NCBI GenBank assembly: GCA_036555005.1
Contig: DATBME010000103.1
Span: 1-10,852, forward strand
Reading direction: 5' to 3'
Length of the DNA stretch: 10,852 nt
Source: DASSCW01 sp036555005
GTDB taxonomy: Bacteria; Chloroflexota; Limnocylindria; QHBO01
The notes under the pieces are model-generated. The model made no database searches, was not told where the DNA came from, and saw only the letters and a program-made list of their open reading frames with translations. Shown one piece after another: positions 1-6,514 of this stretch (within the stretch, counting starts at the first letter, position 1; each line of letters begins with the position of its first letter). A program made the position numbers and the translations under genes.

Positions 1-780
1 GGCGCCGATGTTCTCGGCGGCGGTCGACTCGAACAGGTCGGCGCCGCGGCCCGCGCAGTCCCCCACGTTGTCTCCAACCAGATCGGCCACCACGCCGGCG
101 TTGCGCGGATCGTCCTCCGGGATACCAGCCTCAACCTTCCCGACCAGGTCGCTGCCGACATCGGCGGCCTTGGTGTAGATGCCGCCGCCGAGCTGGGCGA
201 ACAGGGCCACGAAGCTGGCCCCGAAGCCGAAGCCGACGATCACGAAGGGCGCCTCCTCGACCGTCACGCCCAGGAACGTCTGATAGGCCATGAAGATGCC
301 CCACACGCCCAGCAGGCTGAGGGCAACCACCAGGAAGCCGGAAACGGCGCCACCGCGCATGGCGACCTGCACGGCTTCGACGAGGCTGCGGCGCGCCGCA
401 GCGGCGGTCCGCACGTTGGAGCGGACGCTGATGAACATGCCGATGATGCCGGAGGCCATGGAGCAGGCCGCTCCGACGAGGAAGGCGACAGCCGTCATGA
501 TGCCGATCGGCAGGCCGGCCAGGTCCGGAACGTCGGCTACCTCGGCTGTCTCGACGAGCGTGATGACGGCGCCGACAATCACCGCTCCCAGCACCGCCAG
601 GACGGCGATGGTCGTGTACTGGCGGCGAATGAAGGCATCCGCTCCCTCGCGGATGGTATCGGCCACGTCGCGCATGGCCTGGGTGCCCGTATCGCGATTG
701 AGCACGTCGCGGGCCAGGTAGAGGGCAAAGGCGACCGCGGCGATGCCAGCGATCGGGATCACCCAGGTAATGGACTCCAT
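1..780 (-). CDS. hppA: Membrane-bound proton-translocating pyrophosphatase, N-terminal part (runs off left edge)
   Basis: Integral membrane pump that hydrolyses cytoplasmic pyrophosphate and uses the energy to move H+ (in some subfamilies Na+) across the membrane. The 260 visible residues open with a membrane helix (about 5-22). Further hydrophobic segments lie at about 57-77, 92-117, 145-168 and 178-198. The family substrate-binding signature follows: DVGSDLVGKVE at 207-217, then DNVGDCAGRGADLFES at 237-252, with the Asp, Lys and Glu residues that bind Mg-pyrophosphate. The family signature EGADAFIRRQY is at 45-55. The full protein is usually 650-800 residues, so about two thirds is missing. 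The residue that decides K+ dependence lies in the missing part. Start is ATG at 780 with GGAGGT three nt upstream. The gene has its own promoter candidate and is 170 bp downstream of the Ig/TolB gene. Family assignment is near certain; ion specificity is open. Confidence 0.96.
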   Translation of the reverse strand, partial: MESITWVIPIAGIAAVAFALYLARDVLNRDTGTQAMRDVADTIREGADAFIRRQYTTIAVLAVLGAVIVGAVITLVETAEVADVPDLAGLPIGIMTAVAFLVGAACSMASGIIGMFISVRSNVRTAAAARRSLVEAVQVAMRGGAVSGFLVVALSLLGVWGIFMAYQTFLGVTVEEAPFVIVGFGFGASFVALFAQLGGGIYTKAADVGSDLVGKVEAGIPEDDPRNAGVVADLVGDNVGDCAGRGADLFESTAAENIGA

Positions 781-783
781 GGA

Positions 784-789
784 ACCTCC
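784..789 (-). promoter_or_regulatory. Shine-Dalgarno of hppA
   Basis: The minus strand reads GGAGGT followed by TCC and the ATG at 780. The core is a full match to the anti-SD, with an unusually short 3-nt spacing. rpoN shows the same short arrangement (GAGGT-CCC-ATG). Confidence 0.7.
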
Positions 790-907
790 GAAGCGGATGG
801 GCGCCCGACGGCGCAGCGATTGATGCGCGCGCCCCGCGCTGAACGGTCTGACACACGGAAATCGCCGGCGGGGTGCGCTTCAGAGCGTCCGCCAGCGAGG
901 CGGCGCT

Positions 908-937
908 ATGGTAATCCGCGTCGCGCGAGCGGGTCAA
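908..937 (-). promoter_or_regulatory. Candidate sigma-70-type promoter of hppA
   Basis: On the minus strand TTGACC (932-937) is followed after 18 nt by TACCAT (908-913). That is 5/6 and 4/6 matches to the housekeeping consensus. Transcription would start near 901 and leave a leader of about 120 nt before hppA. It lies in the only sizeable gap on this side of the window (781-950). The remainder of the gap shows no small gene that I can support. Prediction by eye only. Confidence 0.5.
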
Positions 938-948
938 CCACGCTCGCG
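924..948 (-). terminator. GC-rich hairpin just after the Ig/TolB gene stop
   Basis: A perfect 8-bp inverted repeat, CGCGAGCG (924-931) and CGCTCGCG (941-948), has a 9-nt loop in which GGT and ACC can pair further. It begins 2 nt after the TGA (951-953) of the upstream gene. There is no U-tract, so it is not a textbook intrinsic terminator. It may be a U-less terminator, an mRNA 3'-end stabiliser or an operator. The -35 of the hppA promoter candidate lies in its loop. Confidence 0.45.
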
Positions 949-950
949 GC

Positions 951-3044
951 TCAGGGGATCCAGCGTGGCATGGTGCCGTCGTCGGCCAGCTGCAGGCCAT
1001 CGCCGGTGGTGGCGTCCACCAGCCAGATCCCACCACTGATGCCCACTCCGGCCCGGGCGGCGACCACGTCGTCCGACGCCGGTCCGTAGCCGGCGGCCGT
1101 GACCGGGGCGCCGCCATCGGCCAGCACGTCGAAGGCGGTGCCGCCGACCGTGGTCAACCACAACGTCCCGCCCGCCTCGGGGGCGTCAGCCTGGACCTCG
1201 ATGAACAGGTAGCCGCCGCCCGGCCCCGCCTCAGGCCGCGAGGCGCCGGACGGGTGGTCGGGCAGCTCGACCGCGTCCGCCCCCCGCTCCAGGCGGGCCA
1301 GCCGCAGGGCTCCCAGCTCGAACGAATTCAGCTCCAGGCCACCCGGATCCAGCGGCATGACCGGTTGTCCCGGCTCGGCCGGTTCCAGCGCCCCGCCGGG
1401 CGAGCCGGAGAGCAGGACGCCGGTCGCATCGGGCAGCCAGGCCGGCGGGCTGACAGCGGCAAAGCGGGCGGTGGTGAGCCGGTCGGCCGGCAGCTCCAGC
1501 ACCCCCACTCGCCCGCTCATGTCGACGTAGGCCAGCGCCGCCCCGTCGGGCGAGTAGCGCGGGGCGCGCAGGATCGGCGCGGGCTCCGGATCCACGCCGG
1601 AGGGCAGCGGTGATGGCGTCGCCGGCACCAGCTCCTCGGGCAGCTCGATCGGGCTGGCGTCGCCGCCCTGGGCGGACTTGGTCCACAGCCCCAGCCCGCC
1701 GCCGGTCTCCGGGTCGACCCGGCTGAGGGCCACCTGCGCGCCGTCCGGCGAGAAGGCCGGGTCGATTTCCAGGACGCCGTCGGGGGTGAGCACTTGACGG
1801 CCGCTGCCATCGGCCTGCTGCATCACCAGCCGCGCGCCATCGCCAACGATCAGGCTGCGGCCATCCGGGGCGACCGCGTAGGTGGTGGTCGGCGACAGCT
1901 CCACGCTCAGCTGCCGCTGCCCGGTGCCATCGGGGTTCATGGCCCACAGGTTGTCGATGCCGCTGCGATCGGAGAGGAACACGATCTGGTTGCTCAGCGA
2001 CGCCAGCGGCGCGCCGGTGGTGAAGCGCCAGGCGAGCGGCTCGGCGAGAGCGGCGCCATCGGTCCCGACCAGCTCCGTGCCGACTGTGACCTGGTAGGTC
2101 GTGTTGGCCTGGAGTGGAGCCGATGGCTGGAAGCGCAGCACGCGTGCCCCGGGCTCACGCATGCCGGCCGCACCCGGCGCCTCCACCACTTCGAGCGAGC
2201 CGGCGACATCGGGCTCGATGGCGAACAGCCCGTCGTCGAGGGTCTCCGCGTCCAGCGCGCGATCGAAGACGACCGCGATCGGCGTGCGCGTCGAGATGCC
2301 CTCCGCGTCGTCGGCGGGCATGACGATGCTGGCCGACAGGCCGGAGCTCACGGTGCCGAAGCTCAAGAGGTAGCTGCGCTCCAGGGGTGTACCTGCACTG
2401 TCGCGAGCGTCGGTCCCGATGCTCAGCATGTAGTCCACGCCCTCACCGAGCGGCTCGACCGGCGTCAGCGTCAGCGCCTCACCGCTCCAGGAGGGGGTCA
2501 GCTCGATCTCGGGCGAGATGGCCAGCGCCTCCTCGACCGAGGCGGTGTCCATCAGGGTCGAGAACTGGAGCACGATGGCGCTGGCCAGCGGGACGTCATC
2601 CTGGTTCGGCTCCGGCTGGCTGGCCACCACGGTGGGATTGCCGACCGTCACGAAGGCAAGGCTTGCCTCCTGCTCCATGGGATTGCCCGCCGCGTCCCGC
2701 ACCCCGGGCTGCACGGTCGCCACGAAGTCGGTCTCCAGCGGCAATCGCTCCTCCGGCGTGAAGACCAGGGTGCTGGCGTTCCAGCTGTAGGCGCCCTGCA
2801 CCTCCGGCTCGATGTTGAAGGCGGCTTCGGCACTCGGGTGGTCGACCGCCTCCGAGAAGACGACCTGGATGCTGGTCGTGGTCAGCGCCACGGCGTCGTC
2901 CGACGAGAGGTGATGGGTCAGCCGGATCTGGTCGACCGCGGGCGCGCGGCCGTCGACGGTGGTGGCAACGAACAGGATCCCGCCGAGCACGACCAGCCCG
3001 ATGACAAACGCGACCAGGCTCCGGAGGATCGAGCCGCGAGACAC
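951..3044 (-). CDS. Membrane-anchored protein with three Big_5 Ig-like domains and a TolB/PD40-type propeller
   Basis: 697 residues, probably exported and tethered outside the membrane. A short basic N-terminus precedes one hydrophobic helix (about 8-28), followed by no visible cleavage or lipobox cysteine, so it looks like an N-terminal anchor. Three SbsA-type Ig-like (Big_5) repeats follow at about 38-134, 137-231 and 236-343. Each has the family pattern of an early I-x-V-x-F strand, a middle 'xIEPxV' strand and a closing 'LxFxT' strand. From about 350 to the end are WD40-like beta-propeller blades (PD40, as in TolB), shown by 'FLSDRSGIDNLWAMNPDG', 'FSPDGAQVALS' and 'YSPDGAALAYV', and by the closing 'PRWIP'. 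A Pro-rich linker lies near 470-490. No catalytic motif is visible, so a binding or scaffold role is likely. Start is GTG at 3044, 6 nt after the rpoN stop and with no good SD, which suggests co-transcription and coupling with rpoN. The ligand is unknown. Confidence 0.85.
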   Translation of the reverse strand: MSRGSILRSLVAFVIGLVVLGGILFVATTVDGRAPAVDQIRLTHHLSSDDAVALTTTSIQVVFSEAVDHPSAEAAFNIEPEVQGAYSWNASTLVFTPEERLPLETDFVATVQPGVRDAAGNPMEQEASLAFVTVGNPTVVASQPEPNQDDVPLASAIVLQFSTLMDTASVEEALAISPEIELTPSWSGEALTLTPVEPLGEGVDYMLSIGTDARDSAGTPLERSYLLSFGTVSSGLSASIVMPADDAEGISTRTPIAVVFDRALDAETLDDGLFAIEPDVAGSLEVVEAPGAAGMREPGARVLRFQPSAPLQANTTYQVTVGTELVGTDGAALAEPLAWRFTTGAPLASLSNQIVFLSDRSGIDNLWAMNPDGTGQRQLSVELSPTTTYAVAPDGRSLIVGDGARLVMQQADGSGRQVLTPDGVLEIDPAFSPDGAQVALSRVDPETGGGLGLWTKSAQGGDASPIELPEELVPATPSPLPSGVDPEPAPILRAPRYSPDGAALAYVDMSGRVGVLELPADRLTTARFAAVSPPAWLPDATGVLLSGSPGGALEPAEPGQPVMPLDPGGLELNSFELGALRLARLERGADAVELPDHPSGASRPEAGPGGGYLFIEVQADAPEAGGTLWLTTVGGTAFDVLADGGAPVTAAGYGPASDDVVAARAGVGISGGIWLVDATTGDGLQLADDGTMPRWIP

Positions 3045-3050
3045 CGCGGC

Positions 3051-4448
3051 TTAGCGCCGGCGAAGGCGAGCGGGAAGGAGCTGCAGCTCGTCCCGGTACT
3101 TGGCAACCGTGCGGCGGGCGATGGCGACCCCGTCCTCCCCGAGGCGGTCGGCGATCTCCTGGTCCGAGAGCGGATGGCCCGGCTGCTCCCCCTCGATCAT
3201 CTTGCGGATCTGGTCCTTCACGCCCAGCGAGGCGGTGAAGAAGTGGCCGAACGGCACCACCTCGCCGGTCGGCAGCATCACGAACTTCTCAGCGGTCGCG
3301 CGGCTGACCGTCGACTCGTGCATGCCGATCAGGGTCCCGACCTCGGCGCGGGTCAGCGGCACCAGGTGCTGGACGCCGTGCTGCAGGTAGTCTCGCTGTC
3401 GCTCGACCAGGCACTCGGCGATGCGCTGGAGGGTGGCGCGGCGGCGGTTGACGTTGTCGATGAAGAAGCGCGCGCGGCCGACGTACTCGCGGACGTGCTG
3501 GCGGTCCGACTCGGTGGCCTCGCTGCGGCGCATGCCGGCCGACAGGCGGGCGTAGGTGGGATCCACGCGCAGGGCGAAGCGGCGCGACTCGACCACTTCC
3601 ACCTGCAGCTCGCCGTCGATGCTGCGGATGAGGACGTCGGGCCGGACGATGGTGCGGGTGGAGCCGCCGACCGCCGCCGAGAAGGCCGCGGTCGGATACG
3701 GATGCAGGTTGACCTTGACGAACTCCCACGCGGCCAGCACCTCGGCGCTGGTGGTGCCCAGGGCAGCGGCGATCTGGGAGAAGCGGCGCGCGCCCAGGTC
3801 GGACAGGTGGTCGCGCACGATGGCGGAGGCGATGGGCGGCACGTCCATCTCGCCCAGCTCCTCCAGGTAGGCGATCTGGGCCAGCAGGCTCTCGGCCACG
3901 TTCCGCGAGCCGACCCCGATTGGCTCCACGCCGCGCATCGCATCACGCACCGCCTCGACGTCCGCGAGCGTGACACCGGTGGCGGCCGCGATGGCCTCAT
4001 CGGACTCGGTCAGGAAGCCGTTCTCGTCCAGGGCGCCGATCGCGTACTCGGCCACCGGATGGAGCCTGGCCGGCAGGAGCGTCCGCAGCGTCCAGTCGAG
4101 GTGCTCCTGCAGGGTGAATTCGGCCTCGGCCCGAGCGATGGGATCCATCTCGTCCGACTCGTCGCGCAGGGACCACTCCGCCACGCTGCCGTCCGGGGCC
4201 TCGGGCGCGGCTCCAGCCGCGTTGCCGGGCAGGCACTCGGTGCAGTGCGCGCCGGTGATGGTGTTGCCGCAGATGGGGCAGCTCGACTGCTCGAGCATCT
4301 CGAGCGCCGGGTTCTCATCCAGCTCGGTGGCGATCGCCTCGGTCAGCTCGACGGAGCTCATGGCCAGGATCGCGTTGGCCGCGATCTGCTTGGGCGTGAC
4401 GCGAACTTGCAGGGCGGGCTGCAGCTGCTGGTTGAGCTCGATCGACAT
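3051..4448 (-). CDS. rpoN: RNA polymerase sigma-54 factor with an embedded zinc-ribbon-like motif
   Basis: Alternative sigma factor that directs RNA polymerase to -24/-12 promoters and needs an AAA+ activator to melt DNA. The 465-residue product shows the C-terminal RpoN box ARRTVAKYRDEL at 444-455 and the helix-turn-helix MHESTVSRAT at 376-385. The core-binding domain spans about 105-300, including 'GVEPIGVGSRN' at 173-183. Region I (1-50) is recognisable by 'ATELDENPALEMLEQ' but lacks the usual Gln/Leu-rich pattern, and there is no long acidic region II. Instead CPIC (57-60) and CTEC (69-72) form a four-Cys zinc-ribbon-like motif. The ATG at 4448 is chosen because GAGGT lies just upstream and the protein then opens with region I. 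A GTG at 4481 would add 11 poorly matching residues. Ig/TolB follows after 6 nt, and a histidine phosphatase lies 59 nt upstream. No AAA+ activator is in the window. Confidence 0.94.
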   Translation of the reverse strand: MSIELNQQLQPALQVRVTPKQIAANAILAMSSVELTEAIATELDENPALEMLEQSSCPICGNTITGAHCTECLPGNAAGAAPEAPDGSVAEWSLRDESDEMDPIARAEAEFTLQEHLDWTLRTLLPARLHPVAEYAIGALDENGFLTESDEAIAAATGVTLADVEAVRDAMRGVEPIGVGSRNVAESLLAQIAYLEELGEMDVPPIASAIVRDHLSDLGARRFSQIAAALGTTSAEVLAAWEFVKVNLHPYPTAAFSAAVGGSTRTIVRPDVLIRSIDGELQVEVVESRRFALRVDPTYARLSAGMRRSEATESDRQHVREYVGRARFFIDNVNRRRATLQRIAECLVERQRDYLQHGVQHLVPLTRAEVGTLIGMHESTVSRATAEKFVMLPTGEVVPFGHFFTASLGVKDQIRKMIEGEQPGHPLSDQEIADRLGEDGVAIARRTVAKYRDELQLLPARLRRR

Positions 4449-4451
4449 GGG

Positions 4452-4456
4452 ACCTC
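4452..4456 (-). promoter_or_regulatory. Shine-Dalgarno of rpoN (decides the start)
   Basis: GAGGT on the minus strand, 3 nt before the ATG at 4448. The alternative GTG at 4481 has no such site. The spacing is short but matches that of hppA. Confidence 0.6.
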
Positions 4457-4487
4457 GGTGCTCGGTGAAGCGACGCCGCACGGTCCT

Positions 4488-4500
4488 GGGCGCCTCGCCC
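4488..4500 (-). other. Small GC hairpin in the rpoN leader
   Basis: GGGCG and CGCCC pair around a 3-nt loop, 7 nt after the phosphatase stop and at the predicted 5' end of a sigma-54-dependent rpoN transcript. It has no U-tract. It could be a weak terminator or stabiliser for the phosphatase message, or simply a GC-rich coincidence. Confidence 0.25.
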
Positions 4501-4507
4501 GACCGGA

Positions 4508-5203
4508 CTAAGCATTATAGGTGCCACCCATCTCAATCCCCCGCTCGCCGGCTGGGCGCGGTGACGGGAGGACGCCGATGCGGCGAATCGTCCGCCACTC
4601 GGCGCCGAAGGTCACGATGCTGTACGAGCCGGGCTCCAGCACGAGGCGCCGCCGGTAATCGGCCAGCGGGATGTGGATCAGCGCGGCCAGCCGCAGGCGC
4701 AGCACGTGGTTGTGGGCCACCACGATGGCCGCCCGCGTTCGGTCCTGCGCCAGCCACTCCTCGATCGGTTCCAGCACCGGAAACGCACGCGCGGCCACGT
4801 CCCTGCCGGACTCGCCGCCGGGCGCGGCCGTGGTGAACGGATCCGCCTCCCAGGCGGCCCGCAGCTCCGGGTCGCGGCGGCGGCACTCCTCGGCGGTGAG
4901 GCCTTCCCAGGCTCCGTAGTCGATCTCGCGCAGCCCCGGCGCTGGTTCGACCTCGAGGCGCATCTCCGCCGGGAGCGCGTGCAGGATCGCCTCGGCGGTA
5001 TCCAGGCAGCGCCGGGCCGGGCTGCTGATAAGCCGCGCCTGGCTGGCCGAGAGCGCGGACAGCTCGACGCGGATCGCCTCGCCAAGGCGCTCGGCCAGGG
5101 CCCGCCCTTCGGCGGTCAGCGGCAGGTCCAGCGCCTGTCCGAGGTTGGCCCCCGCCTGGCTGGCGCGGGTGGTCGCGTGGCGAACCAGGACCATGCTCCC
5201 CAT
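4508..5203 (-). CDS. Histidine phosphatase superfamily protein (phosphoglycerate-mutase-like)
   Basis: Cytosolic phosphatase or mutase of the branch-1 histidine phosphatase superfamily. Counted from an ATG at 5218, the phospho-acceptor motif is LVRHATT with His14 (Ala in place of the usual Gly, a common variant). SSPARRC (65-71) carries the second-motif Arg. 'REIDYGAWEG' (97-106) supplies the acid residue, and VVAHN (166-170) carries the second catalytic His169. The tail after about 215 is an extra 20 residues. The family includes alpha-ribazole phosphatases, sugar-phosphate phosphatases and cofactor-dependent mutases. Sequence alone does not pick a substrate, and no cobalamin genes are nearby. 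Three ATGs compete (5218, 5203, 5194), all without a good SD. I prefer 5203 because a TATGCT hexamer ends 10 nt before it. The protein would then be 231 residues. It may be co-transcribed with rpoN. Confidence 0.9.
   Translation of the reverse strand: MGSMVLVRHATTRASQAGANLGQALDLPLTAEGRALAERLGEAIRVELSALSASQARLISSPARRCLDTAEAILHALPAEMRLEVEPAPGLREIDYGAWEGLTAEECRRRDPELRAAWEADPFTTAAPGGESGRDVAARAFPVLEPIEEWLAQDRTRAAIVVAHNHVLRLRLAALIHIPLADYRRRLVLEPGSYSIVTFGAEWRTIRRIGVLPSPRPAGERGIEMGGTYNA
4511..4526 (-). promoter_or_regulatory. Putative sigma-54 (-24/-12) promoter upstream of rpoN, overlapping a perfect TATAAT
   Basis: The minus strand reads TGGCACCTATAATGCT. Against the consensus TGGCAC-N5-TTGC(A/T), the -24 element is exact, the GG-N10-GC spacing is exact, and the -12 element (ATGCT) has one mismatch. 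The predicted start is near 4500, about 52 nt before the rpoN ATG. The same bases contain TATAAT (4514-4519), a perfect sigma-70 -10 box, although no -35 hexamer stands at 16-18 nt. The site overlaps the last codons of the phosphatase gene. A call by eye, with strong positional support. Confidence 0.55.
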
Positions 5204-5213
5204 CAGGCTGCCG

Positions 5214-5219
5214 AGCATA
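5214..5219 (-). promoter_or_regulatory. Candidate -10 box of the histidine phosphatase gene
   Basis: TATGCT (4/6 to TATAAT) on the minus strand, 10 nt before the ATG at 5203. It would give an almost leaderless mRNA. No convincing -35 is visible. Confidence 0.3.
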
Positions 5220-5266
5220 CCGGCGCCAGCGCCACGGCCGTCGCGGGCGGCCGAGGAATGGTGCGC

Positions 5267-5272
5267 TATGCT
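5267..5272 (+). promoter_or_regulatory. Candidate -10 box of lepB
   Basis: TATGCT on the plus strand, about 35 nt before the lepB ATG. It predicts a leader of about 30 nt that includes GGAG (5299-5302), well placed 5 nt before the start. The -35 position is pure GC and unmatched. Confidence 0.35.
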
Positions 5273-5307
5273 ACGCGCCGCCTGCCCGCCCCGAACCTGG
5301 AGCGCCG

Positions 5308-6063
5308 ATGACCTATGCCCCCGACGCGACCTCCGAGGATGGCCCGCGTCCCGAAGAGGCGAGCGGCCGCAAGGGCCTCGGATGTCTGCTCGAGATCGTC
5401 GAGACGCTGGTCCTCACGCTCGTCATCTACCTCCTGATCCACAACTTCATCGCCCAGCCCTTCGAAGTCGAGCAGGACTCGATGTTCCCCACCATCCTGG
5501 AGCACGAGTACGTCCTGATCGACAAGCTGTCGCCGCGCTTCAGCGAGTACGACCGCGGCGACATCGTCGTCTTCCAGCCACCTGAGGGCTTCGAGCAGGG
5601 GGGCGTGCCATTCATCAAGCGCGTCATCGGCCTGCCGGGAGACAGAATCACCCTCGAGAACGGCCGCGTCTTCGTGACGCCGCCCGACGGCTCGCCCGTG
5701 CGGCTCACCGAGCCCTACGTGGTGATGGTCGAGGGCGACCGGGCGCCGACCCTGCCGCGCGACGCGGAGCGCACCAGCGAGTGGACGGTGCCCGAAGGCC
5801 AGTACTTCGTGATGGGCGACAACCGGCCGCAGAGCCAGGACTCGCGCTTCTTCGGCCCGATCGAGCGGGAGTCGATCATCGGCCGGGCGTGGCTGCGCTA
5901 CTTCCCGCTCGATCGCATCGGCCTGATGGAGAGGCCGGTCTACGCGGGCCTGGACGGGACCGATCCGGAGCCCACCGGCTGGCGGCGCGGGCCGCCGGCC
6001 GGCATCGGCTACGAGCGGGGTGGCTCGACCGCCACGATCCAGGTGTCGACCTCGCGCTCGTAG
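5308..6063 (+). CDS. lepB: Signal peptidase I
   Basis: Membrane serine protease (family S26) that removes signal peptides from exported preproteins on the outer face of the cytoplasmic membrane. A cytoplasmic N-terminus rich in charge (1-24) is followed by one membrane helix (about 26-47). The catalytic motif is DSMFPTI with Ser58 as nucleophile (the family usually has G-P-S-M). 'FIKRVIGLPGD' (102-112) holds the general-base Lys104. VMGDNR (168-173) and DSRFFGPI (178-185) are the conserved boxes D and E. The normal core ends near 'LDRIGLM' (201-207). A polar 44-residue tail follows, whose last codons overlap the 3' end of ndk on the other strand. Start ATG at 5308 has GGAG 5 nt upstream. The gene diverges from the histidine phosphatase. 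The function call is firm; the native end of the tail is less sure. Confidence 0.95.
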   Translation: MTYAPDATSEDGPRPEEASGRKGLGCLLEIVETLVLTLVIYLLIHNFIAQPFEVEQDSMFPTILEHEYVLIDKLSPRFSEYDRGDIVVFQPPEGFEQGGVPFIKRVIGLPGDRITLENGRVFVTPPDGSPVRLTEPYVVMVEGDRAPTLPRDAERTSEWTVPEGQYFVMGDNRPQSQDSRFFGPIERESIIGRAWLRYFPLDRIGLMERPVYAGLDGTDPEPTGWRRGPPAGIGYERGGSTATIQVSTSRS

Positions 6064-6476
6064 TCGAGCAGCTCGCCGGCGCCGAACCACAGGGCCAGCT
6101 CGTCGCGGGCGGTCTCCGCGCCATCCGAGGCGTGGATCAGGTTGCGCAGGCCGCTGATGCCAAGGTCGCCACGGATCGTTCCCGGATCGGCCTCGTTCGG
6201 CATGGTGGCACCCACCAGGCGGCGGACGGTCGCGATCGCATCGGGCCCCTCCAGGGCGACGGCCGCCACCGGCCCCGAGGTGATGAACTCGACCAGGCCG
6301 TCGTAGAAGTGCTTGCCGGCGTGCACGGCGTAGTGCCGCTCCGCCATCTCGCGGGGGACGGTCAGCATCCGCAGGCCGACGACCTTCAGCCCCTTTCGCT
6401 CGAAGCGGGCCACGATCTCGCCGATGAGGCCACGCTGCACGCCATCGGGCTTGACCAGGACCAGGGTGCGTTCCAT
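6009..6476 (-). CDS. ndk: Nucleoside diphosphate kinase
   Basis: Cytosolic enzyme that transfers the gamma phosphate between nucleoside triphosphates and diphosphates through a phosphohistidine. The 155-residue product begins MERTLVLVKPDGVQRGLIG, with the conserved Lys9. It carries 'VGATMPNEADPGTIRGDLG' (88-106) and the active-site RNLIHASDG, with His115 as phospho-acceptor. The length is slightly above the usual 135-150, because about 15 residues follow 'GELLDYERE'. Start ATG at 6476 gives the canonical N-terminus. AGGAG lies 12 nt upstream, a long spacing. The 3' end overlaps the lepB 3' end by 55 bp (6009-6063). It is the last gene of the leftward M16/TPR cluster but has its own -10 candidate. 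Confidence 0.97.
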   Translation of the reverse strand: MERTLVLVKPDGVQRGLIGEIVARFERKGLKVVGLRMLTVPREMAERHYAVHAGKHFYDGLVEFITSGPVAAVALEGPDAIATVRRLVGATMPNEADPGTIRGDLGISGLRNLIHASDGAETARDELALWFGAGELLDYEREVDTWIVAVEPPRS

Positions 6477-6514
6477 GAGCCGATGCTGCTCCTGCTGCGG
6501 GTGGGGCGCGCCAG

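Noticed and set aside
290..721. A 143-codon plus-strand open frame with many Met, Thr and Arg residues.
   Set aside because: It is a shadow of hppA, whose signatures on the minus strand are unmistakable.
4446..4481. Longer rpoN start at GTG 4481, adding 11 residues.
   Set aside because: It has no SD, and the added basic residues do not resemble region I. ATG 4448 has GAGGT upstream and gives a normal N-terminus.
1794..4511. A 905-codon open frame on the plus strand, antisense to the Ig/TolB gene and rpoN.
   Set aside because: It mirrors the codon structure of two well-supported genes on the minus strand. Its product is rich in His/Arg/Gly/Gln with no recognisable domain, and long antisense frames are expected at this GC content.
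6206..6220. TGGCAC with GG-N10-GC spacing on the plus strand inside ndk.
   Set aside because: The -12 box is AGGC with two mismatches. It lies in antisense orientation within a conserved coding region, with no plus-strand gene downstream.
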